Shown one piece after another: positions 41,001 to 49,005 of a stretch of 64,000 bases of DNA. The stretch is from Desulfospira joergensenii DSM 10085 (GTDB lineage Bacteria > Desulfobacterota > Desulfobacteria > Desulfobacterales > Desulfobacteraceae): assembly GCF_000420085.1 (NCBI RefSeq), contig NZ_ATUG01000001.1:1054001-1118000 (forward strand), written 5' to 3'. The translations under genes were made by a program, and so were the position numbers. The notes under the pieces are model-generated. The model made no database searches. It saw only the letters and a list, made by a program, of their open reading frames with translations, and was not told the origin of the DNA. The first letter of the stretch is position 1. Every line of letters begins with the position of its first letter.

Positions 41001-41276
41001 GGACGTATCGCCTGGGAACTGCTCAAGGAGAGGGTGGATGAAATCGACCTTGTGGTCACCGACCTTGAAATGCCCAACATGGACGGTTTTGAGCTGACCA
41101 AACGGATAAAAAATGATCCGACGTACTCCCACCTGGGTGTGATTGCCCTGACCTCCCTGGCCAGCGATGCCCATGTTGAAAAGGGAAAAACCGCCGGGAT
41201 TGATGAGTATGAAATCAAACTTGACAGGGAAAAGCTCATGGCGATCATCAGAAAATACCTGAACCTTTCCAGATAA
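38082..41276 (+). CDS. cheA: Chemosensory hybrid histidine kinase CheA with C-terminal receiver
   Basis: A 1064-residue CheA. Domains in order: Hpt with phosphoacceptor His50 (AAHSVKGGAGFMG); a P2-like domain (about 125-255) with LVEYDLLQDIHRKGKKP and a PFQVLFAS end; a Pro/Ala-rich linker; P3 dimerisation (about 330-400); a HATPase with its N box LTHLVRNSIDHGIE near 440 and DDGRG; one CheW-like P5 domain, interrupted by an acidic insertion; a second CheW-like domain (about 795-925); and a receiver with Asp994 (VVTDLEMPN). Two CheW-like modules and a receiver are more than the classical flagellar CheA has and fit a non-flagellar chemosensory system. The gene is first in a five-gene plus-strand operon. 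Confidence 0.95.
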   Translation: MMFEDDETLQMYIEESLDHLGDIESDLLAIEEAGENIDLDLVNNVFRAAHSVKGGAGFMGLTTIKDLAHNLENVLGLVRNSELVPDSNKISVLLKGFDKLENLLNNIEASNDVDISEHVEALENITKSSLPEEKQGMVKEMVDITLKDGRIFEEISHYELEQHLTDGKNIFLVEYDLLQDIHRKGKKPMDVLANLQKTGIIVDSRIDFNSVGTLDDDTGPTRIPFQVLFASIIEHDMAETLFDLNDQYIHQITEDMVRPSTEGETRDHPRTMPVQEAVSSPVQSPAAPAAPVQAPVEEKASAPAAKAFETESDAKTGEKDLQIGSKLQTSLRVSVGLLDTLMNLAGELVLSRNQLLQGINSSNSKATELSSQRIDMITSELQEAIMRTRMQPIANIFNKFTRVVRDLSQQLDKSIDLIIEGKEVELDKTILESINDPLTHLVRNSIDHGIETPMEREQLGKNGTGKIFLKAFHDAGQVNIVISDDGRGLVPEKIAKSAVSKGLKTEQQIADMSDKAKMELIFLPGFSTAEQVTDVSGRGVGMDVVVTNIESLGGIIEIDSTPGKGTDIQIKLPLTLAIIPSQITSVENERYALPQVNLKELLRVPAAHVKEKIEKVGDASVVRLRGELLPLLNLAKVLGIEKTYTDPEDNETRKDRRENLADRRSRQLSTGEDAPENETPENEEQAVERDKEDRRYHAASAINIAVVSAGPYKYGLVVDQLHDSEEIVVKPVGRHLKKCTAYAGATIMGDGKVALILDISNLAQMAELSTAAEVNQMARAAEEAEKANKDKAALLTFQNGESEHFAAPLSLVERIERIQTSDIEEIGDKKVVQYRGGALPLYELSQVAEFSDLPKKEQQEVIVFKVKDKEIGLMVTPPVDALEVVLDLDENTLKQPAVSGSMIINNHTTLLVDIFEMVKKLNPEWFKIEADAAAAMAEDGEKIILFAEDSAFFRNQVRTFMEEDGFKVIEAEDGRIAWELLKERVDEIDLVVTDLEMPNMDGFELTKRIKNDPTYSHLGVIALTSLASDAHVEKGKTAGIDEYEIKLDREKLMAIIRKYLNLSR

Positions 41277-41307
41277 TTTTTTTTGTATAAGGATTAAGGA
41301 GATACAA

Positions 41308-41757
41308 ATGACCGAGGCAAAAAAGAACAGCTCTTCCAAGGATCTGGAATTTTCCACTTTTTATGTGGGAGGAGCGCTTTGCGGGATCAATATTTTGAAT
41401 ATTCAGGAAATCAACAAGCATTTTGAAATTACCCAGGTTCCCCAGGCTCCCGAATACATTGAGGGAATATTAAATCTGAGGGGTAAAATCGTCACCATTG
41501 TGGATCTGGGAAAAAAGCTGGGACTGGATCCAGTGAACAAAGATAAGGACAATCGAAACATCATTGTCAACTCCGAAGATGAACCCATCGGACTCCTCGT
41601 GGACTCCATCAGCGATGTGGTTTTGGCCAGCCAGGAAAATATTGAGCCGGCCCCGTCCAACATCGGAGGAGTCAGGGGAAAGTATTTTCAAGGCGTATTA
41701 AAAACGGAAAAACAATTGATCGGCATCCTTGATATCGATGAGGTTCTTAAAGAATAA
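41308..41757 (+). CDS. cheW: Chemotaxis coupling protein CheW
   Basis: A 149-residue coupling protein linking receptors to CheA at the membrane arrays. It contains FYVGGALCGINILNIQEINK, the conserved NLRGKIVTIVDLGKKLGL segment and LLVDSISDVV. AAGGAG lies a few bases before the ATG. Its stop overlaps the cheB start by one base (TAATG). No receptor gene is present in the window, so the partner is unknown. Confidence 0.95.
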   Translation: MTEAKKNSSSKDLEFSTFYVGGALCGINILNIQEINKHFEITQVPQAPEYIEGILNLRGKIVTIVDLGKKLGLDPVNKDKDNRNIIVNSEDEPIGLLVDSISDVVLASQENIEPAPSNIGGVRGKYFQGVLKTEKQLIGILDIDEVLKE

Positions 41758-42863
41758 TGAACAATCTCAGAGCCGTTGTCATAGACGATACCATTGTCTA
41801 TAGAAAAATTGTAGGAGACGTTTTAAAAACAATTCCCGGGATTGAAGTGGTGGCAACCGCCAACAACGGGAAAATCGCCCTATCCAAGATCAAGACCCTC
41901 AAGCCCGATCTGATCACCCTTGACATTGAAATGCCTGAAATGAACGGGATCCAGGTTCTGGAGGAACTCCAGGGTCTTGAATCCCCTCCTGCGGTGATCA
42001 TGCTGTCCACATTGACCCGGGAGGGGAGCGAGATGACCATCCGGGCTCTGGAACTGGGGGCCTTTGACTTTGTTCCCAAGCCCGAAGAGGGACGGATGGC
42101 CGACAACCTGGAAAAGGTCAAGGCGGCCATCGTCCCCATTGTCACCGCGTTAAAAAGACAAAAGGGGACTGTCCAGAGAATCCGCGGGAATCGAATGCCC
42201 CCTTCCCCGGCCCCTTCTCCGAGAGAAAAACCGCAAATTTCCCAGTCCCGGATTATTCGCAAAACAACAGGTGTCCTGAAATCAAGCTCCGAAATCGTAG
42301 GAATCGGTATTTCCACAGGGGGCCCCAATGCCCTGACCCAGATGATTCCCATGCTTCCTGCGGGCCTGAAAGCACCGGTCCTCATTGTCCAGCATATGCC
42401 CCCCATGTTCACGGCATCCCTTGCCAGCAGCCTGGACAAAAAAAGCCGGCTTGAGGTCAAAGAGGCCCAGGACGGCGATACCATCCAATCGGGAAAGGTA
42501 TTTATCGCCCCCGGCGGAAAACAGATGAAAATCGTTGCGGCCGCCGACGGCGTTTCCAGAAAAATAAAGATCACAGACGACCCGCCCGAGAACAGCTGTA
42601 AACCTTCTGTGGACTATCTTTTCAGGTCCATTGCCCAACATTACGTGGGCCGTGCCACCGGGGTGATCATGACCGGAATGGGATCGGACGGATCCAAAGG
42701 CCTGGTCCAGATGAAAGAGAGCGGCAGTTTTGTCATTGCCCAGGATGAAGCCACATGTACGGTTTTCGGGATGCCCAAAGAGCCCATTGAATCCGGGATC
42801 GCAGATGTAATTGTTCCCTTGCCCCAAATTGCAGATGAAATCGTAAAGTCAATTGCAAAATAA
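41757..42863 (+). CDS. cheB: Chemotaxis protein-glutamate methylesterase CheB
   Basis: A 368-residue response regulator with a methylesterase output. The receiver has Asp56 (LDIEMPEMNG). A linker of about 40 residues follows, then the catalytic domain with Ser186 in GISTGGP, His213 in VQHMPP and Asp311 in GMGSDGSKG, the classical triad. It would remove methyl groups from receptors and deamidate them for adaptation. The ATG overlaps the cheW stop by one base, suggesting coupled translation. Confidence 0.96.
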   Translation: MNNLRAVVIDDTIVYRKIVGDVLKTIPGIEVVATANNGKIALSKIKTLKPDLITLDIEMPEMNGIQVLEELQGLESPPAVIMLSTLTREGSEMTIRALELGAFDFVPKPEEGRMADNLEKVKAAIVPIVTALKRQKGTVQRIRGNRMPPSPAPSPREKPQISQSRIIRKTTGVLKSSSEIVGIGISTGGPNALTQMIPMLPAGLKAPVLIVQHMPPMFTASLASSLDKKSRLEVKEAQDGDTIQSGKVFIAPGGKQMKIVAAADGVSRKIKITDDPPENSCKPSVDYLFRSIAQHYVGRATGVIMTGMGSDGSKGLVQMKESGSFVIAQDEATCTVFGMPKEPIESGIADVIVPLPQIADEIVKSIAK

Positions 42864-42884
42864 CCTCCAACTTACCGGCACAAC

Positions 42885-43733
42885 ATGAGCAAAATCAAAG
42901 TAACTCCTGAGGAATTTAAAAGCTTTTCAAAATACATTCTTGATATTTCAGGAATCGCCTTGACCGCCGGTAAGGAGTATCTTCTGGAGACACGATTAAG
43001 TCCCATGCTCAACCGCCTGGGGTGCAAGTCCTACGGAGAACTCTTAAAAAAAGCACAATTTGATTCTAAAAAGGAGCTGAAAAATGAAATCATTGACGCC
43101 ATCTCCACCAATGAAACCTATTTTTTCAGGGATAAATCCCCGTTTCAGCTTCTTCAGCATAAGATCCTTCCCGACCTCATTGACAAAAGAAGCACCCGGA
43201 CTCCGGGCATAAAACCGAGCATCCGCCTGTGGAGCGCGGCAAACTCAACGGGCCAGGAAATATACTCCATTGCCATGACCCTTCTTGAGATGGGCGTTAC
43301 CCCCCAGGCGTATAACATCCGGCTCTTTGGCACGGATATTTCGGATGCGGCCATTGCCCAGGCCAGTTACGGGCTCTACAATAAATTTGAGGTGGCCCGG
43401 GGCCTTGAGCCTGCCAGGCTGGCCAAATACTTCACTCCCCATGAGGACCGGTATCGGATCAAGGATGAGATCAGAAGCATGGCCCAGTTTAAAAAGATGA
43501 ACCTGATGGAACCCTTTACAGGGTTGGGAAAGTTTGACATCGTCCTGTGCCGGAATGTGATGATTTATTTTACCACCGAGGATCGGAGGCGAATTTACGA
43601 AAACATTGCAAAAACCCTGGAACCGGACGGTTATCTGCTGATCGGAGCCACTGAATCCCTTGTCAATGATACGGATCTGTTTGTTTCCCAGAAATACCTG
43701 AACTCGGTATTCTACCAGTTTAAAAATCAATAG
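42885..43733 (+). CDS. cheR: Chemotaxis protein methyltransferase CheR
   Basis: A 282-residue S-adenosylmethionine-dependent methyltransferase that methylates receptor glutamates. The N-terminal helical domain contains LLETRLSPMLNRLG, and the catalytic domain has ISTNETYFFRD, the SAM loop as SAANSTGQEIYSIAM, FGTDISD and DIVLCRNVMIYF. In most CheR proteins the loop reads ACSTGEEPYS; here Asn replaces Cys and QEI replaces EEP, a modest change unlikely to abolish binding. It lies 21 bases after cheB. No strong ribosome-binding site is seen. Confidence 0.95.
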   Translation: MSKIKVTPEEFKSFSKYILDISGIALTAGKEYLLETRLSPMLNRLGCKSYGELLKKAQFDSKKELKNEIIDAISTNETYFFRDKSPFQLLQHKILPDLIDKRSTRTPGIKPSIRLWSAANSTGQEIYSIAMTLLEMGVTPQAYNIRLFGTDISDAAIAQASYGLYNKFEVARGLEPARLAKYFTPHEDRYRIKDEIRSMAQFKKMNLMEPFTGLGKFDIVLCRNVMIYFTTEDRRRIYENIAKTLEPDGYLLIGATESLVNDTDLFVSQKYLNSVFYQFKNQ

Positions 43734-43740
43734 GAAGACC

Positions 43741-45414
43741 ATGGGATCTATTAGCGAAAAAGAATTCATCAATGAACTGACCTTCTGCCTGAAACAGGAG
43801 GATATCGTCAAGGCAAAGGCCCTGCTTCAGTTTGCCTCTGATTCGAATGTCGATGTAAATGTACAGAAAAAGGCCCTGTCGGAACTGGCCAAGGGACCTG
43901 AAAAAATTGTCTTCCCCCTGCTGGAGTATCTCACCCGCCTTGAAATTTCCAACCCGGAGGTCCAGGAGTCCCTTTACGAACTCATCCTGGACATGGCTTA
44001 CGGCAACACAGATCTGGTTATCGAGTACATAAAAGAGAATACAAAAAAAACCCGGATTCTATTTTTACAGGCCGTCGGAGATCTCATGCTCACGGACACG
44101 GCCCAGGCCCTGGAGGATATCATCGCCTCGGATGGGGACAAGGATATCCTGGTGGAAGCCATCCAGTCCCTGGGCAGACTCAGGCTGCCGGAAGCCATAT
44201 CCACCATATCTCTGATGGCGGTCCATCCTGACCGGGAGGTCAAACGGGCAGCCATTTTTGCCATTGCCGAGACCGGGGGTACGGATGCCGTAGACCTTCT
44301 CATCGGTTTTCTCGGAGATGACGAGGAAACCGATAAACTGGCCGTGGAATCCCTGGCTGAAATTCAGGATATCTATTCCCTGGAAAGACTGGCCTCCCTT
44401 TTAAGTTCCCCGGTCACAATTGTCCGCGACACGGCCATTGATCAACTCATGAAACTGGGAACCAAGGCCACCCCCATCCTGACCAAAGCCTTCAGGAATG
44501 CCGAGGCCGATTACCTGGTGCACCTGGTGACCACCCTTGGGTATATTGGTGATCCGGCTGCGGTTCCGGCTCTGCTCAATATCATCAACACCCATCCCAA
44601 GGATGCCAATATCCGCCAGGCCACCTTTGAAGCCATGGAAAGAATCCCCTCCCCCAGGACCGCCATCTGCCTGGCCCAGGGACTCCAGGACGAGGTTGAG
44701 GCCGTTCGGATGAGTGCGGCCCGGGCCATTGATATCAACCTTTCCAAACCATTGGTGGCCGGCCTGAAAAATATCATCCGGGATGAATCCCAGGATTCTG
44801 TGAAGGCAGTGGCCGCCCTGATCGATTCCGAGGCCGGCAATATCTTCAATTTCCTGGTGGAAGAGGAATCTTTTCAAAAAATCGCCCAGGAACATGTTCT
44901 CAATAACGCCTCCCCCAACGCCAGAAAGAGCTTTTTACAACAATTGACCAGCCTGGGAAAAAAGGAATTGGTCAAGAACCTGACATCAAAAATCAAAGAG
45001 ACCCCGGAGCCGGAAAAGGCCGAAGCTGCCATTTTTATCATTGATGACTCCAAGATGATGCTCAAACTCTACCAGAATAAATTATCGGCCATGGGATTTG
45101 AACCCACCTGCTTCCACCGTCCCGAGGATGCGATCCCACAGATTATCAAAGACAGGCCCCAACTTGTGATCACTGACTTGAACATGCCCAATATCAGCGG
45201 TCTGGAACTGACCCGGGAGGTCAGAAAGGAGTTTACCCGCAAAGCCCTCCCCATTCTCATGATCACCACCCAGAGTGATTTTGTGGAAAGCAATGACGGC
45301 AATTTAAAAGTGGATGATTCAGCCCTTTCAAAATCCGGGATTAACCAGGTCCTTTATAAACCCTTTCGAGACAAGGATCTGAAAAACGCGGTAACCGCTC
45401 TTTTAAAAAAATAA
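43741..45414 (+). CDS. HEAT-repeat protein with C-terminal receiver domain
   Basis: A 557-residue protein with no enzymatic domain. Residues about 15-420 form a run of HEAT/PBS-lyase-like alpha-helical repeats (for example ILVEAIQSLGRLRLPEAIST, VKRAAIFAIAETGGTDAVDL, YLVHLVTTLGYIGDPAAVPA). The C-terminal receiver (about 430-555) has acidic residues IIDDSKMM, phosphoacceptor Asp479 in VITDLNMPN, and Lys in LYKPF. It is seven bases after cheR and ends overlapping the next ATG, so it belongs to the operon. It could be the output of the CheA, with phosphorylation altering repeat-mediated protein contacts; that is inference. Confidence 0.88.
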   Translation: MGSISEKEFINELTFCLKQEDIVKAKALLQFASDSNVDVNVQKKALSELAKGPEKIVFPLLEYLTRLEISNPEVQESLYELILDMAYGNTDLVIEYIKENTKKTRILFLQAVGDLMLTDTAQALEDIIASDGDKDILVEAIQSLGRLRLPEAISTISLMAVHPDREVKRAAIFAIAETGGTDAVDLLIGFLGDDEETDKLAVESLAEIQDIYSLERLASLLSSPVTIVRDTAIDQLMKLGTKATPILTKAFRNAEADYLVHLVTTLGYIGDPAAVPALLNIINTHPKDANIRQATFEAMERIPSPRTAICLAQGLQDEVEAVRMSAARAIDINLSKPLVAGLKNIIRDESQDSVKAVAALIDSEAGNIFNFLVEEESFQKIAQEHVLNNASPNARKSFLQQLTSLGKKELVKNLTSKIKETPEPEKAEAAIFIIDDSKMMLKLYQNKLSAMGFEPTCFHRPEDAIPQIIKDRPQLVITDLNMPNISGLELTREVRKEFTRKALPILMITTQSDFVESNDGNLKVDDSALSKSGINQVLYKPFRDKDLKNAVTALLKK

Positions 45415-47351
45415 TGACAAAGGTTAAACCGGGGGTCATCGTTCTCCTCGTGGCCGGAGGCCTTCTTGCAGGCCTTCTGCTGGGTACCTTCTTTGGACTG
45501 GTTCATGACCTTCCCGAAATCAACCGACTCAAACAATTCAAGCCCCCATCGGTCACCACCCTTTATTCCAGGAACAACCAGGTGATTTCCCGCTTCTTCC
45601 TGGAGCAGCGTTTCCCCGTATCCCTGGAAGAAGTGAGCCCATTCCTGATCACGGCCCTGATCACAACCGAAGACAGGGGTTTTTACACCCATTCAGGCAT
45701 AAACCTAAAGGCCATTTTAAGAGCTCTTATCCACGATCTCAAAGCCGGCGGATTCAAACAGGGGGCAAGTACCCTGACCCAGCAGCTGGCAAAGACCCTG
45801 TTTCTCTCTTCGGAGAAATCCCTGGTCCGGAAAATCAGGGAAGCGATTTTGGCCCTGCAGATAGAGAGAAGATATACCAAAGATGAGATCCTTGAACTCT
45901 ATTTGAATCAAATCTACCTTGGATCAGGCTCCTATGGTGTCGAAGCTGCAGCCCGGACCTATTTCAACCGGTCTGCTGACAGCCTCACTCTGGGTCAGGC
46001 AGCCATGCTCGCCGGCCTTCCCAAAGCCCCTTCTGCCTACTCTCCCCTGAACAATCCAAAACTTGCCCGGAAAAGAAGAGCGGTTGTGCTCAAACAGATG
46101 CTTTTACTGGACAAGATCTCCAGGTCTGAATATGAAGCGGGGGACAAAGAGCCCGTCCTCAGCGGCGATTCCGATCCGGGTGCGGACAGGGCCCCTTATT
46201 TCACACAATTTGTCCGGAGTGAACTGGAAAATCAAATCGATCTTAAGGGCCTGTATTCCAGGGGCGCCGGGATCCGGACCACCCTTGACCTGAACCTCCA
46301 GAAGATTGCCGAAGGATCCGTGGACAAACACATGGCAGCCCTTGAGGCCCGCATGACCCGAAAAGGTCTTGACCCGTCCTTTCTTGAATGCGCCCTTGTC
46401 GCCCTTGATGTAAAAACCGGGGCCGTTCTCGCCATGATAGGGGGCAGAGACTTTAAGCGCAGCCGGTTCAACCGGGCGGTCCAGGCCAGAAGGCAGCCCG
46501 GGTCCGCCTTTAAACCCTTTGTGTTTGCTGCGGCCCTGGAACAGGGATTCTCCCAGGCGCATACCCTGGCCGATGCCCCCCTCTCCCTGGATTTGGACAA
46601 CAACACCGCCTGGAAAGTCAAAAATTTTTCAGGTACTTTTTCCGGGGAAATGACCCTAAGAAAAGCCCTGGCCCTGTCCAAAAACACACCCGCAGTGAGA
46701 CTCATCCGGGAAATCAGCCCCCGGTCCGTGGTCGATCTGGCCCTACGAGCCGGAATTGTCTCCCCCCTCAAACCTTATCCGTCCCTGGCTCTGGGTAGTT
46801 TTGAAGTGACCCTCCTGGAACTGACCCGGGCCTATATTCCCTTTGCCAACAAGGGGATCCGGGTACAATCCTTTGCCATCGACAGAATCGAGGATCTGGA
46901 CGGAAGAATCCTTTTTCAGACCCAGGAGCAGAAACAGCCGGCCATGTCCAGAAAGGATGCCGCCGTGATGGCAGATATGCTCAAGGCGGTGATTACCGAA
47001 GGCACCGGAAAAAAGGCCTTGGAAATCAAAAAGGATATCGCCGGAAAAACAGGAACCACCGACGATTTTAGAGATGCCCTTTTCATCGGGTTCAGCCCGG
47101 GAACCGCCCTGGGGGTATGGGTGGGCAATGACGATTCATCCACCCTTGGCAGATATGAAACCGGAGCAAAGGCGGCACTTCCCATCTGGATCGATACGAT
47201 GAAGGCCGTACTGGAAAATCAGCCTCTCCAATACTTTGATATACCGGACCGGACAAAAATGGTGTATATCAATCCCGGTAACGGAAAGATAACCGGGCCG
47301 GAAAAATCTGACTCGGTCAGGGCGCTGTTAAGGACAGAGGACTTACAATGA
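45414..47351 (+). CDS. Bifunctional penicillin-binding protein, class A (PBP1A-like)
   Basis: A 645-residue enzyme that polymerises and cross-links peptidoglycan. One membrane segment is near residues 5-28. The glycosyltransferase (GT51) domain has Glu86 in ITTEDRGFY, then QGASTLTQQLAK and ELYLNQIYLG. The transpeptidase has Ser364 in the SxxK motif (GSAFKPF), SKNTPAV, and KTGTT with Lys545. The length is short for PBP1A, which suggests reduced linker or OB regions. It overlaps the HEAT-REC gene by one base and the next gene by four (ATGA). Confidence 0.95.
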   Translation: MTKVKPGVIVLLVAGGLLAGLLLGTFFGLVHDLPEINRLKQFKPPSVTTLYSRNNQVISRFFLEQRFPVSLEEVSPFLITALITTEDRGFYTHSGINLKAILRALIHDLKAGGFKQGASTLTQQLAKTLFLSSEKSLVRKIREAILALQIERRYTKDEILELYLNQIYLGSGSYGVEAAARTYFNRSADSLTLGQAAMLAGLPKAPSAYSPLNNPKLARKRRAVVLKQMLLLDKISRSEYEAGDKEPVLSGDSDPGADRAPYFTQFVRSELENQIDLKGLYSRGAGIRTTLDLNLQKIAEGSVDKHMAALEARMTRKGLDPSFLECALVALDVKTGAVLAMIGGRDFKRSRFNRAVQARRQPGSAFKPFVFAAALEQGFSQAHTLADAPLSLDLDNNTAWKVKNFSGTFSGEMTLRKALALSKNTPAVRLIREISPRSVVDLALRAGIVSPLKPYPSLALGSFEVTLLELTRAYIPFANKGIRVQSFAIDRIEDLDGRILFQTQEQKQPAMSRKDAAVMADMLKAVITEGTGKKALEIKKDIAGKTGTTDDFRDALFIGFSPGTALGVWVGNDDSSTLGRYETGAKAALPIWIDTMKAVLENQPLQYFDIPDRTKMVYINPGNGKITGPEKSDSVRALLRTEDLQ

Positions 47352-47830
47352 TAAGAAAAGCCGTACTCAATGATGTGAACGCCATCCATGCATTGCTTCA
47401 ATTTTATGCCAGAAAAGAAGAACTTCTGGCCCGCCCCTTGAGCATCCTCTATGATCATTTACGGGATTTCTGGGTATATGAAGATCCGGATACGGGTAAA
47501 GTGGTGGGATGCTGCGGACTTCAGTTCTGCTGGGAGGATCTCGCCGAAATCCGTTCCCTGGCGGTTGATCCGGACTTCAACGGCCAGGGCATCGGCTCGG
47601 CTCTGACGGAAAGGGCCATTCAGGAAGCCTTTTATTTCAAGGTAAAGCGTTTATTTACCCTCACCTATAAACCCGCCTTTTTTGAAAAATTCGGATTTTC
47701 CGTGATCCATAAAAACGAGCTTCCCATAAAAGTCTGGTCAGACTGCGTTAGCTGCGTCAATTTTCCCAACTGCAATGAGACGGCCATGATGAAGCAATTG
47801 AGAATTGAGGATGCCGCGCCAATTGGATAA
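47348..47830 (+). CDS. GNAT family N-acetyltransferase, short N-acetylglutamate synthase type
   Basis: A 160-residue acetyltransferase. The acetyl-CoA pocket motif is LAVDPDFNGQGIGSALTER, and the C-terminus has a cysteine cluster (SDCVSCVNFPNC). Short GNAT proteins of this kind, with a similar cysteine pattern, are annotated as N-acetylglutamate synthase (first step of arginine synthesis) in sulfate reducers and relatives. That assignment is from family resemblance only. The ATG overlaps the PBP stop (ATGA), so it is coupled to it, although no functional link is known. Confidence 0.75.
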   Translation: MIRKAVLNDVNAIHALLQFYARKEELLARPLSILYDHLRDFWVYEDPDTGKVVGCCGLQFCWEDLAEIRSLAVDPDFNGQGIGSALTERAIQEAFYFKVKRLFTLTYKPAFFEKFGFSVIHKNELPIKVWSDCVSCVNFPNCNETAMMKQLRIEDAAPIG

Positions 47831-47920
47831 ACAAACATGATCGCGAAACCACAACAAAAAAGGTAAGAATCGCCTAATTTACTCGCTTTTCAAGCTTTTC
47901 TTTGCTTCTCTTGCTCGTTT

Positions 47921-48976
47921 CTAAACATAAATCATCTTGTAGGGGATGGGCGAATGGTGCATCACAGACGGCTTTGGCAGAATATGCTCCTGGGACACGG
48001 TCAGCCAGTTGGCATCGGCTTTCAGTTCCCTGAGCCGCCCCCCTTCCGAAGGCAGGGCATGGCTGGTGTGATCATACCGGACACTCAGAATACAGATATA
48101 GGATCTGCCCTGCCGGGCAATGACATAGTTTTTGGTAAAGGAGTTCTGGGTAATTCCTGCCAGTTCTGCCAGATCCTTGACCTTGTCCACGGACAGCTTG
48201 ACCAGAACGGCCTTTGAAATCCCCCTTTCATCAATTTTCAAGAGATTTCTCGACTCACTGGAAGAGACATAGACCGTTGTGATTCCGTCAAGCTGTCTGA
48301 AGTACTGGGCCGCCACAATGGCCGCCGTTCTCCTGCCTCCGGACATCACGGGTATCCCGTAGTACTCAAACAATTTTTTCTGCAGATCTTCCGCGTATTT
48401 ATCCCCTTTTTCATAGAGGTCCTTGGATATATAGCGCAGGGACTTGGCAAGATTCTCCGACGCATCTGCAATGGGCCAGTCCACCCGCACGTGGAAATGG
48501 GTCAAGGCATACTGAACCTTTGCCCGCTGGTTTCTCTGGATCAAGAGGGCGTAGTCAACGGCCAGGAGGGGCCGGAGCAGGGAAAAAAAATCTCCGGTGT
48601 CAAAGTACTTGAGGTTCCGGTCAAAATTCTCCACATTGGGAAAGTACTTGTGCCTTAATAAATTGGTTTTCGTGGTCTTGTTGGCATCAAAATACCGGAT
48701 ATACTTTTTATGTTTGGCCCCGATATAGTCTTCGGAAAAGATGATGAGAAAAGAATTCTGGGCGTCAAACTCCACCGAAGGGATTCGTGCCCGGGGTTTG
48801 AGTTCCCGCAGCTCCACAAAGGGGTAGGGGGTCCTCAGCCGTAAGAAATTATTATAGGACCCCACCAGGGAATAGCCCAGGACAAATTGATCCAGCTCAT
48901 CCCGAAGCACTTCGTAATAGGAGCGTCTCAATTTCGCTTCCCTGCTCAGACATTCTCTTTGGGTACAAAAATCCAT
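47921..48976 (-). CDS. Conserved-looking protein of unknown function
   Basis: A 351-residue soluble protein that I do not recognise. GGGAGG precedes the ATG at a good distance, so the gene is real. There is no signal peptide, membrane segment or standard nucleotide-binding loop. Notable stretches are GIPVMSGGRRTAAIVAAQYF near residue 215 and a beta-rich C-terminus ending HHSPIPYKMIYV. It is rich in Tyr, Arg and Lys. It lies 29 bases after pgk and appears to be the last gene of the gyrA-radC-pgk run. Nothing in the context gives a function. Confidence 0.75.
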   Translation of the reverse strand: MDFCTQRECLSREAKLRRSYYEVLRDELDQFVLGYSLVGSYNNFLRLRTPYPFVELRELKPRARIPSVEFDAQNSFLIIFSEDYIGAKHKKYIRYFDANKTTKTNLLRHKYFPNVENFDRNLKYFDTGDFFSLLRPLLAVDYALLIQRNQRAKVQYALTHFHVRVDWPIADASENLAKSLRYISKDLYEKGDKYAEDLQKKLFEYYGIPVMSGGRRTAAIVAAQYFRQLDGITTVYVSSSESRNLLKIDERGISKAVLVKLSVDKVKDLAELAGITQNSFTKNYVIARQGRSYICILSVRYDHTSHALPSEGGRLRELKADANWLTVSQEHILPKPSVMHHSPIPYKMIYV

Positions 48977-49005
48977 CCGTCCTCCCTTGCCCGATTGATT
49001 ACTGA

